In this document: positions 43,896 through 53,096 of the stretch, piece by piece
Position numbering within the stretch: the stretch's first letter is position 1
Layout of the letters: each line of letters starts with the position of its first letter
From: Kordiimonadaceae bacterium
GTDB taxonomy: Bacteria; Pseudomonadota; Alphaproteobacteria; Sphingomonadales; Kordiimonadaceae
DNA: 64,000 nucleotides
NCBI GenBank assembly: GCA_017640725.1
Contig: JAEPQB010000001.1
Location: 1,178,001-1,242,000, forward strand
Reading direction: 5' to 3'
Program-made: the position numbers and the translations under genes
Notes under the pieces: generated by a model
What the model saw: only the letters and a program-made list of their open reading frames with translations
The model's database searches: none
What the model was told of the DNA's origin: nothing

Positions 43896-44528
43896 GTGAT
43901 CCGCTCTGTCATTGTTGTGGATGATTTCCTGCCAGACCCGCACATTGTGCGCAACGCAGCTCTGGCGCAGGAATTTCCGAAGTTGGACAAACCCCAGTTT
44001 TACCCCGGCAGGGACAGCAAATTTCGCCAGGTCCTGAATGGGTATGATCAGCGCATCATCGAGCTGATCGGTGAACCGGTTGTGCCCGTGCAAACGTCGT
44101 CACACGCCAAATTCCGGTTGGCACTGGAGGGTGATAAAGGCACCGAGAGTGTCCATATCGACAATGTGCATTGGACCGCGATCCTGTATCTGACACTGCC
44201 TGAGCATTGCCAGGACGGCACACACCTATTCCGGCACAAGGCCACCAACACAGACCATGCACCCTACAACTCCATGGAACTGCAGGAGCTTGGTTTTGCG
44301 TCCCAGCAAACCTTTCTGGATGACGTGATCAACAAAAACACCAATGACCCAAGCGCTTGGGAGCATTTGATGACCGTGCCAATGCGCTTCAATCGGTTGT
44401 TGATCATCAAGCCACAACAATATCATGATGCGGGCATCAGTTTTGGCGATAGCCCCGAGAATGGCCGCCTGATTTATGTATGTGCGTATAATTATCCCGG
44501 TGCCACAAAAATGACCGCCCCTGAATAG
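43896..44528 (+). CDS. DUF6445-like protein, third of the triplet
   Basis: A 210-residue paralog, closest in sequence to the second copy (shared HKATN-DHAPYN, EHLMTVPMRFNRLLI and QQYHDAG segments). The H-x-D motif is VHIDNVHW. It starts with GTG after GAGGGTGTTTTT. A secreted amidohydrolase gene begins 23 bases later on the same strand, so it may be part of the same transcription unit. Confidence 0.8.
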   Translation: MIRSVIVVDDFLPDPHIVRNAALAQEFPKLDKPQFYPGRDSKFRQVLNGYDQRIIELIGEPVVPVQTSSHAKFRLALEGDKGTESVHIDNVHWTAILYLTLPEHCQDGTHLFRHKATNTDHAPYNSMELQELGFASQQTFLDDVINKNTNDPSAWEHLMTVPMRFNRLLIIKPQQYHDAGISFGDSPENGRLIYVCAYNYPGATKMTAPE

Positions 44529-44551
44529 GGCCCCTACCAGAGGAAATACTT

Positions 44552-45916
44552 ATGACCCGTATGCTGATCTCTTTCATGATCCTGACACTGGGCATAAGTG
44601 CAAACGCCCAGGAAAACCCTGAAGGGTTCGCAATTGTTGGCGGCATGCTGATTGATGGTTATGAGGCGCCTCCGGTTCATAACGCGGTCGTGCTGGTGCG
44701 GGGGAACCGCATTGTCGCCAGCGGACCAGCGCATGAAGTGCAGGTACCAGAAGGCACCCCCATCATTGACGCGCGCGGCAAATCTGTGCTGCCCGGCCTG
44801 ATTGACCTTCACATCCACCTCGACCTCATCGGCCACGGCGACTATGACGAATATTATAATTTCATCGGCGGCACTGAGCGGCTGGATGAAATGATGCCCA
44901 TCGCGGCCAAACATATGATGCGCGCCGGTGTAACAACCGCTGTAGACCTGGGCAGTCCCTTCGATATTTTGGCCGTGCGGGAGCGCATCAGAACAGGTGA
45001 AATCCCAGGGCCTCGGCTTATTGTCTCTGGCCCCTGGATTACCCGCATCAAGCTGGACGGCGTGCCGGACAGCTATCAGGTTGTGATCAACAGCCCCGAA
45101 GAAGCGGCAGCCAAAACCCATGAGCTGATCGACACCGGATCAGACGTGATTAAAACTTGGCTTGGCCTTACGCGCGACGACTTGAAAGCTGTTGTGGCAG
45201 CGGCGCACAGCCGCGGCGTGAAAGTTCATAGTCACCTTTATAAAGTGCCTGCAATGGAAGACGCGATTGCAGCGGGCGTTGATGTGCTCCAGCATGTGGG
45301 CAGCGCCAAGATGCCGCCTTACCCGCAGCCGCTCCTGAGAAAAATCGCGGAGGACCGTATCCCGGTTGTGCAAACCATCGCGCATCGGATTTGGGTTTAT
45401 CCGGCCACAGAAGCCAACCCGGGCCGCCTGAACACCCCAGAGCTCGAAGCCGACATGGGCGCAGATGTGTTTGCCGAACTCCAGCGCAGCTTCAAAAACT
45501 TCCGCGCGCTGTCTTACTTTTCAGACACGCCAGACGAAATCCGCCTGTCGAAAATCAATGCACGCCAGTTTATCGATGCAAACGCCTATATGGGTGTGGG
45601 CACCGATGCGGCCAGCCCCTTGAATTTCCACACCGAAGCCATTTGGCGCGAGATGTCGGCGCTGGTTGACAGCGGCATGACACCTGCGCGCGCCATAACG
45701 GCAGCCACAAAAACCGGCGCAGAAATCATCGACATGGGCAAAGAGCTTGGCACCATTCAGGCGGGCAAACTTGCAGATATTATCATTGTTGATGGCAATC
45801 CGCTGCGTGACATCAATCTGCTTGATTATGTCGCGGTCACCATCAAAAACGGCGAGGTTTGGTACGACCCAAAATATGAAACGAATGCCCTCAAGGCCAT
45901 TGGCCGCGCTTTTTAA
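44552..45916 (+). CDS. Secreted amidohydrolase
   Basis: A 454-residue exported enzyme: signal peptide about 1-19 (ending SANA), then the amidohydrolase barrel. Metal-ligand motifs are present: HIHLD (HxH), the candidate carbamylated lysine in VIKTWLG, HSHLYK and QHVGSAK for two His, and GTDAASP for the Asp. Residues about 20-70 and 400-454 are the composite beta-sandwich. It resembles imidazolonepropionase- or prolidase-like secreted members. The substrate is unknown; it follows three DUF6445-like genes. Confidence 0.88.
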   Translation: MTRMLISFMILTLGISANAQENPEGFAIVGGMLIDGYEAPPVHNAVVLVRGNRIVASGPAHEVQVPEGTPIIDARGKSVLPGLIDLHIHLDLIGHGDYDEYYNFIGGTERLDEMMPIAAKHMMRAGVTTAVDLGSPFDILAVRERIRTGEIPGPRLIVSGPWITRIKLDGVPDSYQVVINSPEEAAAKTHELIDTGSDVIKTWLGLTRDDLKAVVAAAHSRGVKVHSHLYKVPAMEDAIAAGVDVLQHVGSAKMPPYPQPLLRKIAEDRIPVVQTIAHRIWVYPATEANPGRLNTPELEADMGADVFAELQRSFKNFRALSYFSDTPDEIRLSKINARQFIDANAYMGVGTDAASPLNFHTEAIWREMSALVDSGMTPARAITAATKTGAEIIDMGKELGTIQAGKLADIIIVDGNPLRDINLLDYVAVTIKNGEVWYDPKYETNALKAIGRAF

Positions 45917-45925
45917 AGCCCCCTC

Positions 45926-45942
45926 CTGACACGCACTGTCAG
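45926..45942. promoter_or_regulatory. Second exact palindrome CTGACA-N5-TGTCAG
   Basis: The same 6-base inverted repeat as at 11490-11506, here with spacer CGCAC, 10 bases past the amidohydrolase stop and about 150 bases before egtB. Its stem is too short to be a convincing terminator, so a binding site upstream of egtB is more likely. Confidence 0.5.
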
Positions 45943-46091
45943 TAATGGTTGGCCCAGCCATGCAGACCCGCTATCGCAAAATCGTTCCGCGCCATAAAGT
46001 TCGTGCAGGAGTAGCATGATTGCAATGTTGATCTGCAACCTTCGCTGGACGGTTGCCAAAAAAGGCCGTTATAGTGGCCGTTGAGGAATTT

Positions 46092-47360
46092 ATGCAAACC
46101 GCACAAAACAAACGATGTTTGTTTGCGACCGCGCCGTCTGAGGCTTTTGATCAGGTGCGCGCAGACACGCTCGCGCTCGCACGCACGCTTTCAGATGCCG
46201 ATGCCACCGTGCAATCAATGGAGGACGCGAGTCCGGCCAAATGGCATCTGGCGCACACCAGCTGGTTTTTCGAGACATTTTTGCTGGTACCGCGGCTCTC
46301 TGGTTATCAGCTGTTTGATGACCAATTCCCCTATCTGTTCAATTCCTACTATGAGCAAGTGGGCGACCGGTTCGCCCGCCCCAGCCGCGGCATGCTCACG
46401 CGGCCAACACTCGACCATGTGAAAGCCTACCGCGCCCATGTGGAGGCTGGCATGCGTGTGCTTCTGGGTAACGACCCGGACAGCGCCACGCTCGCGCTGA
46501 TCGAACTCGGTCTGCAGCACGAAAAACAGCATCAGGAACTGTTGCTCACAGACATCCTGCATCTGTTTGCGCAAAACCCCTTAAAGCCCGCGTTCCGCGA
46601 CAGTGAGCCCTTGCCGGTTGACGGCGCAGCACTACCGCTGCTTGGCTGGAGCGAGTTTGAAGGCGGAATTATTGAGATTGGCCATGACGGCAACGGGTTT
46701 GCCTTTGACTGTGAAACACCGCATCATGAAACGTTGCTGCGCCCCTACCGATTGGCAAACCGGGCGGTGACCAACCGGGAATGGATCAATTTCATCGATG
46801 ATGGTGGATATAGCAACTCAGCACGTTGGCTGTCAGATGGCATCGCAGTGGTGCGCGAGCATGGCTGGGAAGCCCCACTATATTGGGAAAAGCGGGACGG
46901 CGAGTGGTGGTCTATGACCCTCCGCGGTTTCCAGCCGGTGGACCCGGACGCACCGGTTACTCATGTCAGTTTTTATGAAGCAGATGCCTTCGCAAGCTGG
47001 GCCGGCAAGCGCCTGCCAACCGAAGCAGAGTGGGAAAATGCCGCAGCAGGCCAGCCGACTGACGGCAACCTGATGACATCGGGTCGCCTGCGCCCGCGCC
47101 CACAGCGCGGTGAGGGGCTTACGGGCCTGTTTGGCGACGTATGGGAATGGACCGCCAGCAGCTTCCGCCCTTACCCCGGTTTCAAGCCTGCTGAAGGTGC
47201 CGTGGGTGAATACAACGGCAAATTCATGAGCGGCCAGATGGTGCTGAAGGGCGGCTCCTGCGCCAGCCCAGACGATCATGTGGGCGCCAGCTACCGAAAC
47301 TTTTTCCAGCCAGAAAAACGTTGGCAATTTAGCGGGCTTCGCCTCGCGGAGGATGTGTAA
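46092..47360 (+). CDS. egtB: Ergothioneine sulfoxide synthase EgtB
   Basis: A 422-residue nonheme-iron enzyme that joins a thiol donor to trimethylhistidine. The N-terminal DinB-like domain has the iron-ligand motifs [12 protein letters not shown] (near H52) and HEKQHQE (H143, H147), and the C-terminal half is a formylglycine-generating-like domain with [25 protein letters not shown] and [21 protein letters not shown]. The ATG at 46092 has GAGGA upstream and is preferred to a TTG at 46053. egtD starts inside its stop codon. Whether gamma-glutamyl-cysteine or cysteine is used cannot be read from the sequence. Confidence 0.95.
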   Translation: MQTAQNKRCLFATAPSEAFDQVRADTLALARTLSDADATVQSMEDASPAKWHLAHTSWFFETFLLVPRLSGYQLFDDQFPYLFNSYYEQVGDRFARPSRGMLTRPTLDHVKAYRAHVEAGMRVLLGNDPDSATLALIELGLQHEKQHQELLLTDILHLFAQNPLKPAFRDSEPLPVDGAALPLLGWSEFEGGIIEIGHDGNGFAFDCETPHHETLLRPYRLANRAVTNREWINFIDDGGYSNSARWLSDGIAVVREHGWEAPLYWEKRDGEWWSMTLRGFQPVDPDAPVTHVSFYEADAFASWAGKRLPTEAEWENAAAGQPTDGNLMTSGRLRPRPQRGEGLTGLFGDVWEWTASSFRPYPGFKPAEGAVGEYNGKFMSGQMVLKGGSCASPDDHVGASYRNFFQPEKRWQFSGLRLAEDV

Positions 47361-48316
47361 TGCGCGGCGACGATGTGATTGAAACTGACGACGACCAGCA
47401 ACAGTCTTTCTATACCGATGTGGTTGCTGGACTGAGTGCCGACCAAAAAACACTACCCTGTCGCTGGCTTTATGATCAGCGCGGCTCTGAGCTTTTTGAA
47501 GAAATCACCGAGCTGCCGGAATATTACCCGACGCGCACCGAAATTGGCATCTTCGAAAGCCATTTGCCTGCGATGGCAGAAGCGGTCGGGCCGCAGGCCC
47601 ATGTGGTGGAGTTTGGCGCAGGCGCCGGTACCAAAACACGGTTGCTGTTGCAGGCGCTCAAGGCGCCCAAAAGCTATGTCGCCATTGATATCTCAGCTGA
47701 CTTTCTGAAGTCCTCAATGGCCGCGCTGGCTGCGGACTTCCATGACATCAATGTCATCCCGATTGTGGGTGACTTTATGGACGCGGCAGGCCTTGCCGCC
47801 ACTCAGCTGCCAGAAGGCAACCGGCTCGCGTTTTTCCCGGGGTCCACTATCGGCAATCTGCTCGACATGGAGATCATTGAGTTCCTGAAAGGCGTGCGCG
47901 CCATGCTGGGCGACAATGGCCAGTTCCTGATCGGGTTTGATCTGGTTAAGTCGGAAGACATTCTGGTGCCGGCGTATGACGACGCGGCGGGCGTAACCGC
48001 TGAGTTCAATCTTAATCTGTTGAAGCGCATTAACCGGGAGCTTGATGGCACCTTTGATGTGGACGCTTTTGCCCATGAGGCGCGCTGGAATGAAACTGAC
48101 GGCCGTATCGAGATGCATCTGGTCAGCCAGACGGAACAAACTGTTGGCGTGAACGGTGACCGTTTCACTTTCCAGAAAGGCGAAACCATCCACACCGAAA
48201 ATTCGCGCAAGTTCCGACTCGACGGATTCGAGTCGCTCGCCAAACAAGCTGGCTGGAATTTCAAAAAAATCTGGACTGACGACCGCGCCTATTTCGCCGT
48301 AGCCTTGATGGGGTGA
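47360..48316 (+). CDS. egtD: L-histidine N(alpha)-methyltransferase EgtD
   Basis: A 318-residue SAM-dependent enzyme that makes trimethylhistidine, the first step of ergothioneine synthesis. Signatures include PCRWLYDQRGSELFEEITELPEYYPTRTE, the SAM site VVEFGAGAGTKTRLLLQAL, FFPGSTIGNLL and EFNLNLLKRINRELDG. The start overlaps the egtB stop by one base, so the pair is translationally coupled. No egtA, egtC or egtE is in view. Confidence 0.96.
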   Translation: MRGDDVIETDDDQQQSFYTDVVAGLSADQKTLPCRWLYDQRGSELFEEITELPEYYPTRTEIGIFESHLPAMAEAVGPQAHVVEFGAGAGTKTRLLLQALKAPKSYVAIDISADFLKSSMAALAADFHDINVIPIVGDFMDAAGLAATQLPEGNRLAFFPGSTIGNLLDMEIIEFLKGVRAMLGDNGQFLIGFDLVKSEDILVPAYDDAAGVTAEFNLNLLKRINRELDGTFDVDAFAHEARWNETDGRIEMHLVSQTEQTVGVNGDRFTFQKGETIHTENSRKFRLDGFESLAKQAGWNFKKIWTDDRAYFAVALMG

Positions 48317-48325
48317 GAATTTGTT

Positions 48326-48805
48326 CTATCGCCGGGCGCGAATCTCTTCCAGTCGACTGCGAGCTTCTTTCATGATTTCGATGATACGCCTACCAGCCCT
48401 GTCTGACTTTGAATAAGTGGAGTCACAATCCATTGCATCAAGAATATAGACGGCAGATCCATTCTTACCCTTGGCGAACATGCGTTCTTCTCCGCCGTCA
48501 CAGAGAGCGTTTTCAGTGTCATTTTCTTCTATGAGCTCGAGGCCCCCATCTTCAGAAAGTATGATCTCTATTCGTTTCCAGAGGTCGGAATCATAGGTGA
48601 TGACTGGACGAAATCGCGTTTCGCGCGCGCCACCAACATACCACAATACCATTTTGCCATTCGGATAAATAAGTAACTCTGGCCCGCCCATCAACCACCC
48701 ACTGTAGTAACGCGCTCCTTCGCTTTTGTCGCCCAAGTCTGCAGGTGGCGTGTAGCGAGTGGCACAGCCCGCAAGGCAGAACAAAAGTAGGGCGAAACAC
48801 CTCAA
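48326..48805 (-). CDS. Lipoprotein of unknown function
   Basis: A 159-residue protein. The start is read as TTG at 48805, giving the short signal LRCFALLLFCLAGC with lipobox LAGC; AAGGA lies 9 bases upstream, and the TTGA overlaps the stop of nth. A longer reading from 48847 adds 14 residues of no signal character. The mature part is a soluble domain containing GPELLIYPNGKMVLWYVGG and a C-terminal helix rich in Arg and Glu. No family is recognised. Confidence 0.75.
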   Translation of the reverse strand: MRCFALLLFCLAGCATRYTPPADLGDKSEGARYYSGWLMGGPELLIYPNGKMVLWYVGGARETRFRPVITYDSDLWKRIEIILSEDGGLELIEENDTENALCDGGEERMFAKGKNGSAVYILDAMDCDSTYSKSDRAGRRIIEIMKEARSRLEEIRARR

Positions 48806-49455
48806 ACCGTCTTGTCCTTGAACTTGCACAGGTCGATAATCTTGCATTTGGCGCAGTCAGGCTTGCGGGCCTTGCAGATATAACGGCCATGCAAAATCAG
48901 CCAGTGATGGGCATGCATGCGGAACGGTTCCGGCACCACTTTTTCAAGCGCAAGCTCAACCTTCAGCACATCTTTGCCGGGCGCAAGGCCGGTACGGTTC
49001 GAGACCCGAAAAATGTGGGTGTCCACCGCGCAGGTGGGCTGACCAAAGGCAACGTTCAGGACCACATTGGCAGTCTTGCGACCAACACCTGCAAGTGCCT
49101 CAAGCTCCTCGCGGGTTTCCGGCACTTTGGAACCATGCTTTTCAATCAGGTCCTTGCACAGAAGGATGACATTCTTGGCTTTGGAATTGAAAAGCCCGAT
49201 GGTTTTTATGTGTTCCTTCAGGCCATCTTCGCCAAGCGCAAACATCTTTTCGGGCGTATCGGCCACCGGCCACAGGTTTTTGGTGGCTTTATTAACACCA
49301 ACATCGGTCGCCTGCGCAGACAGCACCACCGCGACCAGCAGCGTGAACTCGTTCACATACTCCAGCTCGGTCTCCGGGTTCGGGTTGTCTTCCGCGAGCC
49401 GCTGGAACATATCAAAAATGACCGGCCGATTGAGTTTCGTATATTTACCTGCCAT
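48802..49455 (-). CDS. nth: Endonuclease III
   Basis: A 217-residue DNA glycosylase/AP lyase for oxidised pyrimidines. It has the helix-hairpin-helix LEALAGVGRKTANVVLNVA with the catalytic lysine, the catalytic aspartate in CAVDTHIFRVSNRTG, and the C-terminal 4Fe-4S cluster CKARKPDCAKCKIIDLC. It overlaps the hydrolase gene by one base and the lipoprotein gene by four. Confidence 0.97.
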   Translation of the reverse strand: MAGKYTKLNRPVIFDMFQRLAEDNPNPETELEYVNEFTLLVAVVLSAQATDVGVNKATKNLWPVADTPEKMFALGEDGLKEHIKTIGLFNSKAKNVILLCKDLIEKHGSKVPETREELEALAGVGRKTANVVLNVAFGQPTCAVDTHIFRVSNRTGLAPGKDVLKVELALEKVVPEPFRMHAHHWLILHGRYICKARKPDCAKCKIIDLCKFKDKTV

Positions 49456-50207
49456 CAGCTGATATCCTTCGCGAGCGCATCCACAGTGCGCACCAGGCGC
49501 GCCAGGTCATTACGCTCAGACAGTCGGTGGTCACCGCCCGGAACCAGAATGACCTCGGTATCATCCCCGGTCAGGTTATCGGCAATGCTCATGGCGGTTT
49601 GCCACGGCACATCCGGATCACAGGTGCCCTGGATAAGGCGTACCGGAATGTCCAGGTCAATCGGCCCGTGGTTCACCCGGTTTTGCCAGCCGTCATCGAA
49701 CAAATCGCGTGTGAAAATATAAGGGTCCGGACCATAGTCTGAATAGACCTCAAGCCTTCCGTCGCGCAGGATGGTTTGCTGGTCGGCATCAGACAGTTCC
49801 GCCCAGTGGCGCACGGTAAAGTCTGGCGCGGCGGCGATGCCCGCCAGTCCCTTGATGCGCGCGCGCCGGGCCTTGGCCGCCAACAGCGCAATCCAGCCGC
49901 CCATAGAGCTGCCCACCAGAATTTGCGGGCCTTCGGTAAGCTGATCAATGACTGCAAGCGCATCCTTGAGCCACAGGCCAATGGTGCCATCCGCGAACTC
50001 GCCAGACGATTGCCCGTGCCCCTGATAGTCAAAGCGCACAAACGCGCGGCCCGCGCGCTTGCAGTAAGCTTCAAGCTCGGTCGCCTTGCCACCTTCCATA
50101 TCACTCATGAAACCACCCAGAAACACCACGCCGGGGCTGATGCCATGGGTACGGTGGTAGGCGATTTTTGTGCCGTGGGCTGTTTCGAGAAATTGTGGCG
50201 CTGTCAT
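49455..50207 (-). CDS. Alpha/beta hydrolase
   Basis: A 250-residue hydrolase with the nucleophile elbow GSSMGG (Ser about 101), the oxyanion region VVFLGGFMSDMEG and a likely acid and His in GTCDPDVPW and GGDHRLS. It resembles the ABHD10/palmitoyl-thioesterase-like group. The substrate is unknown. It heads a three-gene operon with nth and a lipoprotein. Confidence 0.88.
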   Translation of the reverse strand: MTAPQFLETAHGTKIAYHRTHGISPGVVFLGGFMSDMEGGKATELEAYCKRAGRAFVRFDYQGHGQSSGEFADGTIGLWLKDALAVIDQLTEGPQILVGSSMGGWIALLAAKARRARIKGLAGIAAAPDFTVRHWAELSDADQQTILRDGRLEVYSDYGPDPYIFTRDLFDDGWQNRVNHGPIDLDIPVRLIQGTCDPDVPWQTAMSIADNLTGDDTEVILVPGGDHRLSERNDLARLVRTVDALAKDIS

Positions 50208-50366
50208 TCGGCGGCCCCCGCTGAGATTTATGTGTCTTTAAAATGACCCTAACAGGGCGGAATCTGAGGCTCAACAGCAGAAAAGCCTCAGCTTTGCTTG
50301 ACTTATAGCCATGCGCCCGTTACGCCGCTTTTTCCCTTTATTTTTATTCGCTGAAACGAGGATATC

Positions 50367-52364
50367 ATGAGCGAGAAAAACAGTGCCCAAAACCCGGTCA
50401 ACCTGTGCCTGCCAGACGGCAGCGTGCGCACGTTTGATGGACCGGTGACGGGTACCACACTCGCTGGTGATATCGGGCCGGGCCTGTTGAAGGCTGCGCT
50501 GTGCATCAAAGTGAACGGCGAAGCCTGGGATTTGTCCCGCCCGATTGAGGAAGACAGCGATGTTGCGATTGTGACGTCCCGCGATAAAGAAGACGCGCTC
50601 GACATCCTGCGCCATGACTGTGCGCACATCATGGCCGAAGCCGTTCAGGAGCTGTTCCCGGGCACGCAGGTCACAATTGGGCCGAACATCGAAGACGGTT
50701 TCTTCTATGACTTCGCCCGCGACAAACCCTTCACCGAAGATGACCTTGAGGTGATCGAAAAGCGCATGCATGAGATCGTTGCGCGCGACGAGGAAATCAT
50801 CCGGGAAGTTTGGGACCGCGATGACGCCATCGCCTACTTCAAAAAGATCGGTGAAATCTACAAAGCTGAGATTATCGCTGACCTGCCGGAAGGGGAGCCC
50901 ATTACGGTTTACCGCCAGGGCGAATGGCTTGACCTTTGCCGCGGCCCGCACCTGCCCTCAACTGGCAAACTGGGCAGTGCGTTCAAGCTGATGAAAGTGG
51001 CGGGTGCTTATTGGCGCGGTGACAGCAAAAACGAGATGCTAACTCGCATTTACGGCACCTGCTGGACCGACAAAAAAGAGCTGAAAGCTTACCTGCACCG
51101 GCTCGAGGAAGCAGAAAAACGCGACCACCGCAAGCTTGGCCGCGAGATGGACCTGTTCCATCTGCAGGAAGAAGCGCAAGGCAGTGTTTTCTGGCACCCG
51201 CAGGGCTACACCGTCTGGCTGCAACTTGAGAAATATATCCGCACGCGGTTAAGGGGTGCCGGATACGATGAGATCAAGACGCCACAACTGCTGGATAGCA
51301 AGCTCTGGGAAAAGTCTGGTCATTGGTCCAAGTTCCGCGAAAACATGTTTGTGGTGCCGGACGAGGTGCCATCTACAGACGAAGACGCGCCGGTGCTCTC
51401 GGGCGACGCAAAGCTGATGGCGCTGAAGCCGATGAATTGCCCTGCGCACGTGCAGGTGTTCCGCCAAGGCATCAAAAGCTACCGCGACTTGCCAATCCGG
51501 TTTGCAGAGTTTGGTTGTTGCCACCGGAACGAAGCCCACGGCGCCTTGCACGGCCTGATGCGTGTTCGCCAAATGACGCAGGATGACGGTCACGTCTTCT
51601 GCCGTGAAGATCAGGTCACCGAAGAAAGTGTCGCTTTCTGTGACCTGCTCGCCAGTGTGTATGAAGACCTTGGGTTCCCTGAGTTTCAGGTGAAACTGGC
51701 AACACGCCCAGACGTGCGTGCTGGCACCGACGAAATTTGGGACAAGGCGGAAGCCGCCCTTGAAGCCGCCCTGAATGCGCGCGGCATTGCGTTTGAATAT
51801 GCGCCGGGCGAAGGCGCCTTCTATGGTCCCAAGCTGGAGTTCCACCTCTCTGACGCGATTGGCCGCACATGGCAGTGCGGCACACTGCAGTCAGACTTTG
51901 TTTTGCCGGAGCGGTTGGACGCAAGCTACATCGCGGAAGATGGTTCACGCCAGCGCCCGGTGATGCTGCACCGCGCCATCCTTGGCACGCTGGAGCGCTT
52001 CATTGGCATTATGATCGAACATTTTGCCGGCCGCATGCCGCTGTGGCTTGCGCCTACTCAGGTGGTGATCACGCCGATCACGTCTGAGGCGGATGATTAT
52101 GCAAAGGCTGTGTTCGAGAAGCTGGAGGCAGCAGGCCTGCGCGCTGAGCTTGATCTCAGGAACGAGTCGATCAAATACAAGGTGCGCGACCACAGCCACA
52201 AAAAGGTGCCAGCAATTCTGGTGGTCGGTGGCCGCGAGGCTGAAAACAACACCGTCAGCATTCGCAGGCTAGGCAGCAACAATCAGTCGGTTGTTGACCT
52301 CAGTGAAGCAATCGATGCACTGGTCACTGAAGGCACGATGCCAGATGGTACGGCAAGTGCCTAA
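50367..52364 (+). CDS. thrS: Threonyl-tRNA synthetase
   Basis: A 665-residue class II synthetase. An N-terminal TGS-like domain ([20 protein letters not shown]) is followed by the second editing domain ([18 protein letters not shown]), the catalytic core with the zinc ligand segment [11 protein letters not shown] and motif 2 [20 protein letters not shown], motif 3 near [13 protein letters not shown], and a C-terminal anticodon-binding domain. GAGGATATC precedes the ATG. infC follows, as in many bacteria. Confidence 0.98.
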   Translation: MSEKNSAQNPVNLCLPDGSVRTFDGPVTGTTLAGDIGPGLLKAALCIKVNGEAWDLSRPIEEDSDVAIVTSRDKEDALDILRHDCAHIMAEAVQELFPGTQVTIGPNIEDGFFYDFARDKPFTEDDLEVIEKRMHEIVARDEEIIREVWDRDDAIAYFKKIGEIYKAEIIADLPEGEPITVYRQGEWLDLCRGPHLPSTGKLGSAFKLMKVAGAYWRGDSKNEMLTRIYGTCWTDKKELKAYLHRLEEAEKRDHRKLGREMDLFHLQEEAQGSVFWHPQGYTVWLQLEKYIRTRLRGAGYDEIKTPQLLDSKLWEKSGHWSKFRENMFVVPDEVPSTDEDAPVLSGDAKLMALKPMNCPAHVQVFRQGIKSYRDLPIRFAEFGCCHRNEAHGALHGLMRVRQMTQDDGHVFCREDQVTEESVAFCDLLASVYEDLGFPEFQVKLATRPDVRAGTDEIWDKAEAALEAALNARGIAFEYAPGEGAFYGPKLEFHLSDAIGRTWQCGTLQSDFVLPERLDASYIAEDGSRQRPVMLHRAILGTLERFIGIMIEHFAGRMPLWLAPTQVVITPITSEADDYAKAVFEKLEAAGLRAELDLRNESIKYKVRDHSHKKVPAILVVGGREAENNTVSIRRLGSNNQSVVDLSEAIDALVTEGTMPDGTASA

Positions 52365-52383
52365 AAGGCTTGTATTTCATGGC

Positions 52384-52412
52384 TTTGCAAGCGCGCGCCA
52401 AACTAGTATACT
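52384..52412 (+). promoter_or_regulatory. Candidate promoter of infC
   Basis: TTTGCA (52384-52389) lies 17 bases from TATACT (52407-52412). Transcription would start near 52419, just before the leader hairpin at 52423. This would give infC a promoter separate from thrS. Confidence 0.5.
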
Positions 52413-52422
52413 AAAACCAAGG

Positions 52423-52464
52423 TTGAGTCTGTGATCCCACGTACTTATATGGGCACAGACTCAA
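52423..52464 (+). promoter_or_regulatory. Strong hairpin in the infC leader
   Basis: TTGAGTCTGTG (52423-52433) pairs perfectly with CACAGACTCAA (52454-52464), and an inner CCCA/TGGG (52436-52439 and 52450-52453) adds four pairs after a two-base bulge. There is no T-tract after it, so it is not a classic terminator. It lies about 30 bases before the start codon of infC and would be at the 5' end of its mRNA. Confidence 0.7.
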
Positions 52465-52496
52465 GCATTTAGAGCAACAACTACAGGAGAGTAGAC

Positions 52497-53033
52497 ATAC
52501 GTAGAGGCAATTTTGCGGGACCACCAAAACAGGAAGGCCCGCGCGTTAATGGAATGATCACAGCCCGCGAGGTGCGGCTGATCGGTGCAGAAGGTGAGAA
52601 TCACGGGGTCGTATCGCATAGTGCAGCAATGGATATTGCAGCGGAAAGCGGACTGGACCTGGTAGAGATTTCTCCCAATGCGGAGCCCCCCGTATGTAAG
52701 GTTCTGGATTTCGGCAAGTTCAAGTATGAACAGCAGAAAAAAGCCAACCTGGCTCGAAAAAACCAGAAAACTCAAGATGTTAAAGAAATCAAGATGCGCC
52801 CCGGCATTGACGTGCATGACTATAATGTCAAGCTGAAGAAGGTGCATCAGTTCATCGATAATGGCGACAAAGTCAAAATGACCATCCGTTTCCGGGGCCG
52901 TGAAATGGCCCACCAGGAACTGGGTATGGAAGTATTGAACCGGGTTGCTGACGAGATGGAAGAAACCGCAAAAATCGAGGCGCGCCCCAAAATGGAAGGC
53001 CGTCAGATGATTATGGTGATCGCACCAAAGTAA
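52497..53033 (+). CDS. infC: Translation initiation factor IF-3 with AUA start codon
   Basis: A 178-residue factor that discriminates initiator tRNA and start codons on the 30S. The conserved N-terminal [19 protein letters not shown] and the C-terminal [21 protein letters not shown] are both present. The reading has no ATG, GTG or TTG between the in-frame stop at 52470 and the ATG at 52554, yet the family's N terminus lies in that span; ATA at 52497 with AGGAG seven bases before it is the best start. Non-AUG starts (AUU in E. coli) allow IF-3 to repress its own translation. Confidence 0.93.
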   Translation: MRRGNFAGPPKQEGPRVNGMITAREVRLIGAEGENHGVVSHSAAMDIAAESGLDLVEISPNAEPPVCKVLDFGKFKYEQQKKANLARKNQKTQDVKEIKMRPGIDVHDYNVKLKKVHQFIDNGDKVKMTIRFRGREMAHQELGMEVLNRVADEMEETAKIEARPKMEGRQMIMVIAPK

Positions 53034-53060
53034 GGCTGCCTTCTTCGCTTAGAAAAACGG

Positions 53061-53090
53061 AAAACCGGCTTATTTCAGGCCGGTTTTTTT
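53061..53090 (+). terminator. Rho-independent terminator of infC
   Basis: AACCGGC / GCCGGTT hairpin flanked by A and T runs, ending in seven T, 28 bases past the infC stop. It shows that the transcript ends here and does not continue into ribosomal protein genes. Confidence 0.9.
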
Positions 53091-53096
53091 ATGTTT

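Noticed and set aside
50271-50951. A 226-codon minus-strand reading over the start of thrS
   Set aside because: Antisense to thrS, which is certain; no recognisable product.
52554-53033. ATG at 52554 as the start of infC
   Set aside because: It would remove the conserved IF-3 N-terminal residues that are encoded in frame just upstream; ATA at 52497 with a good AGGAG is preferred.
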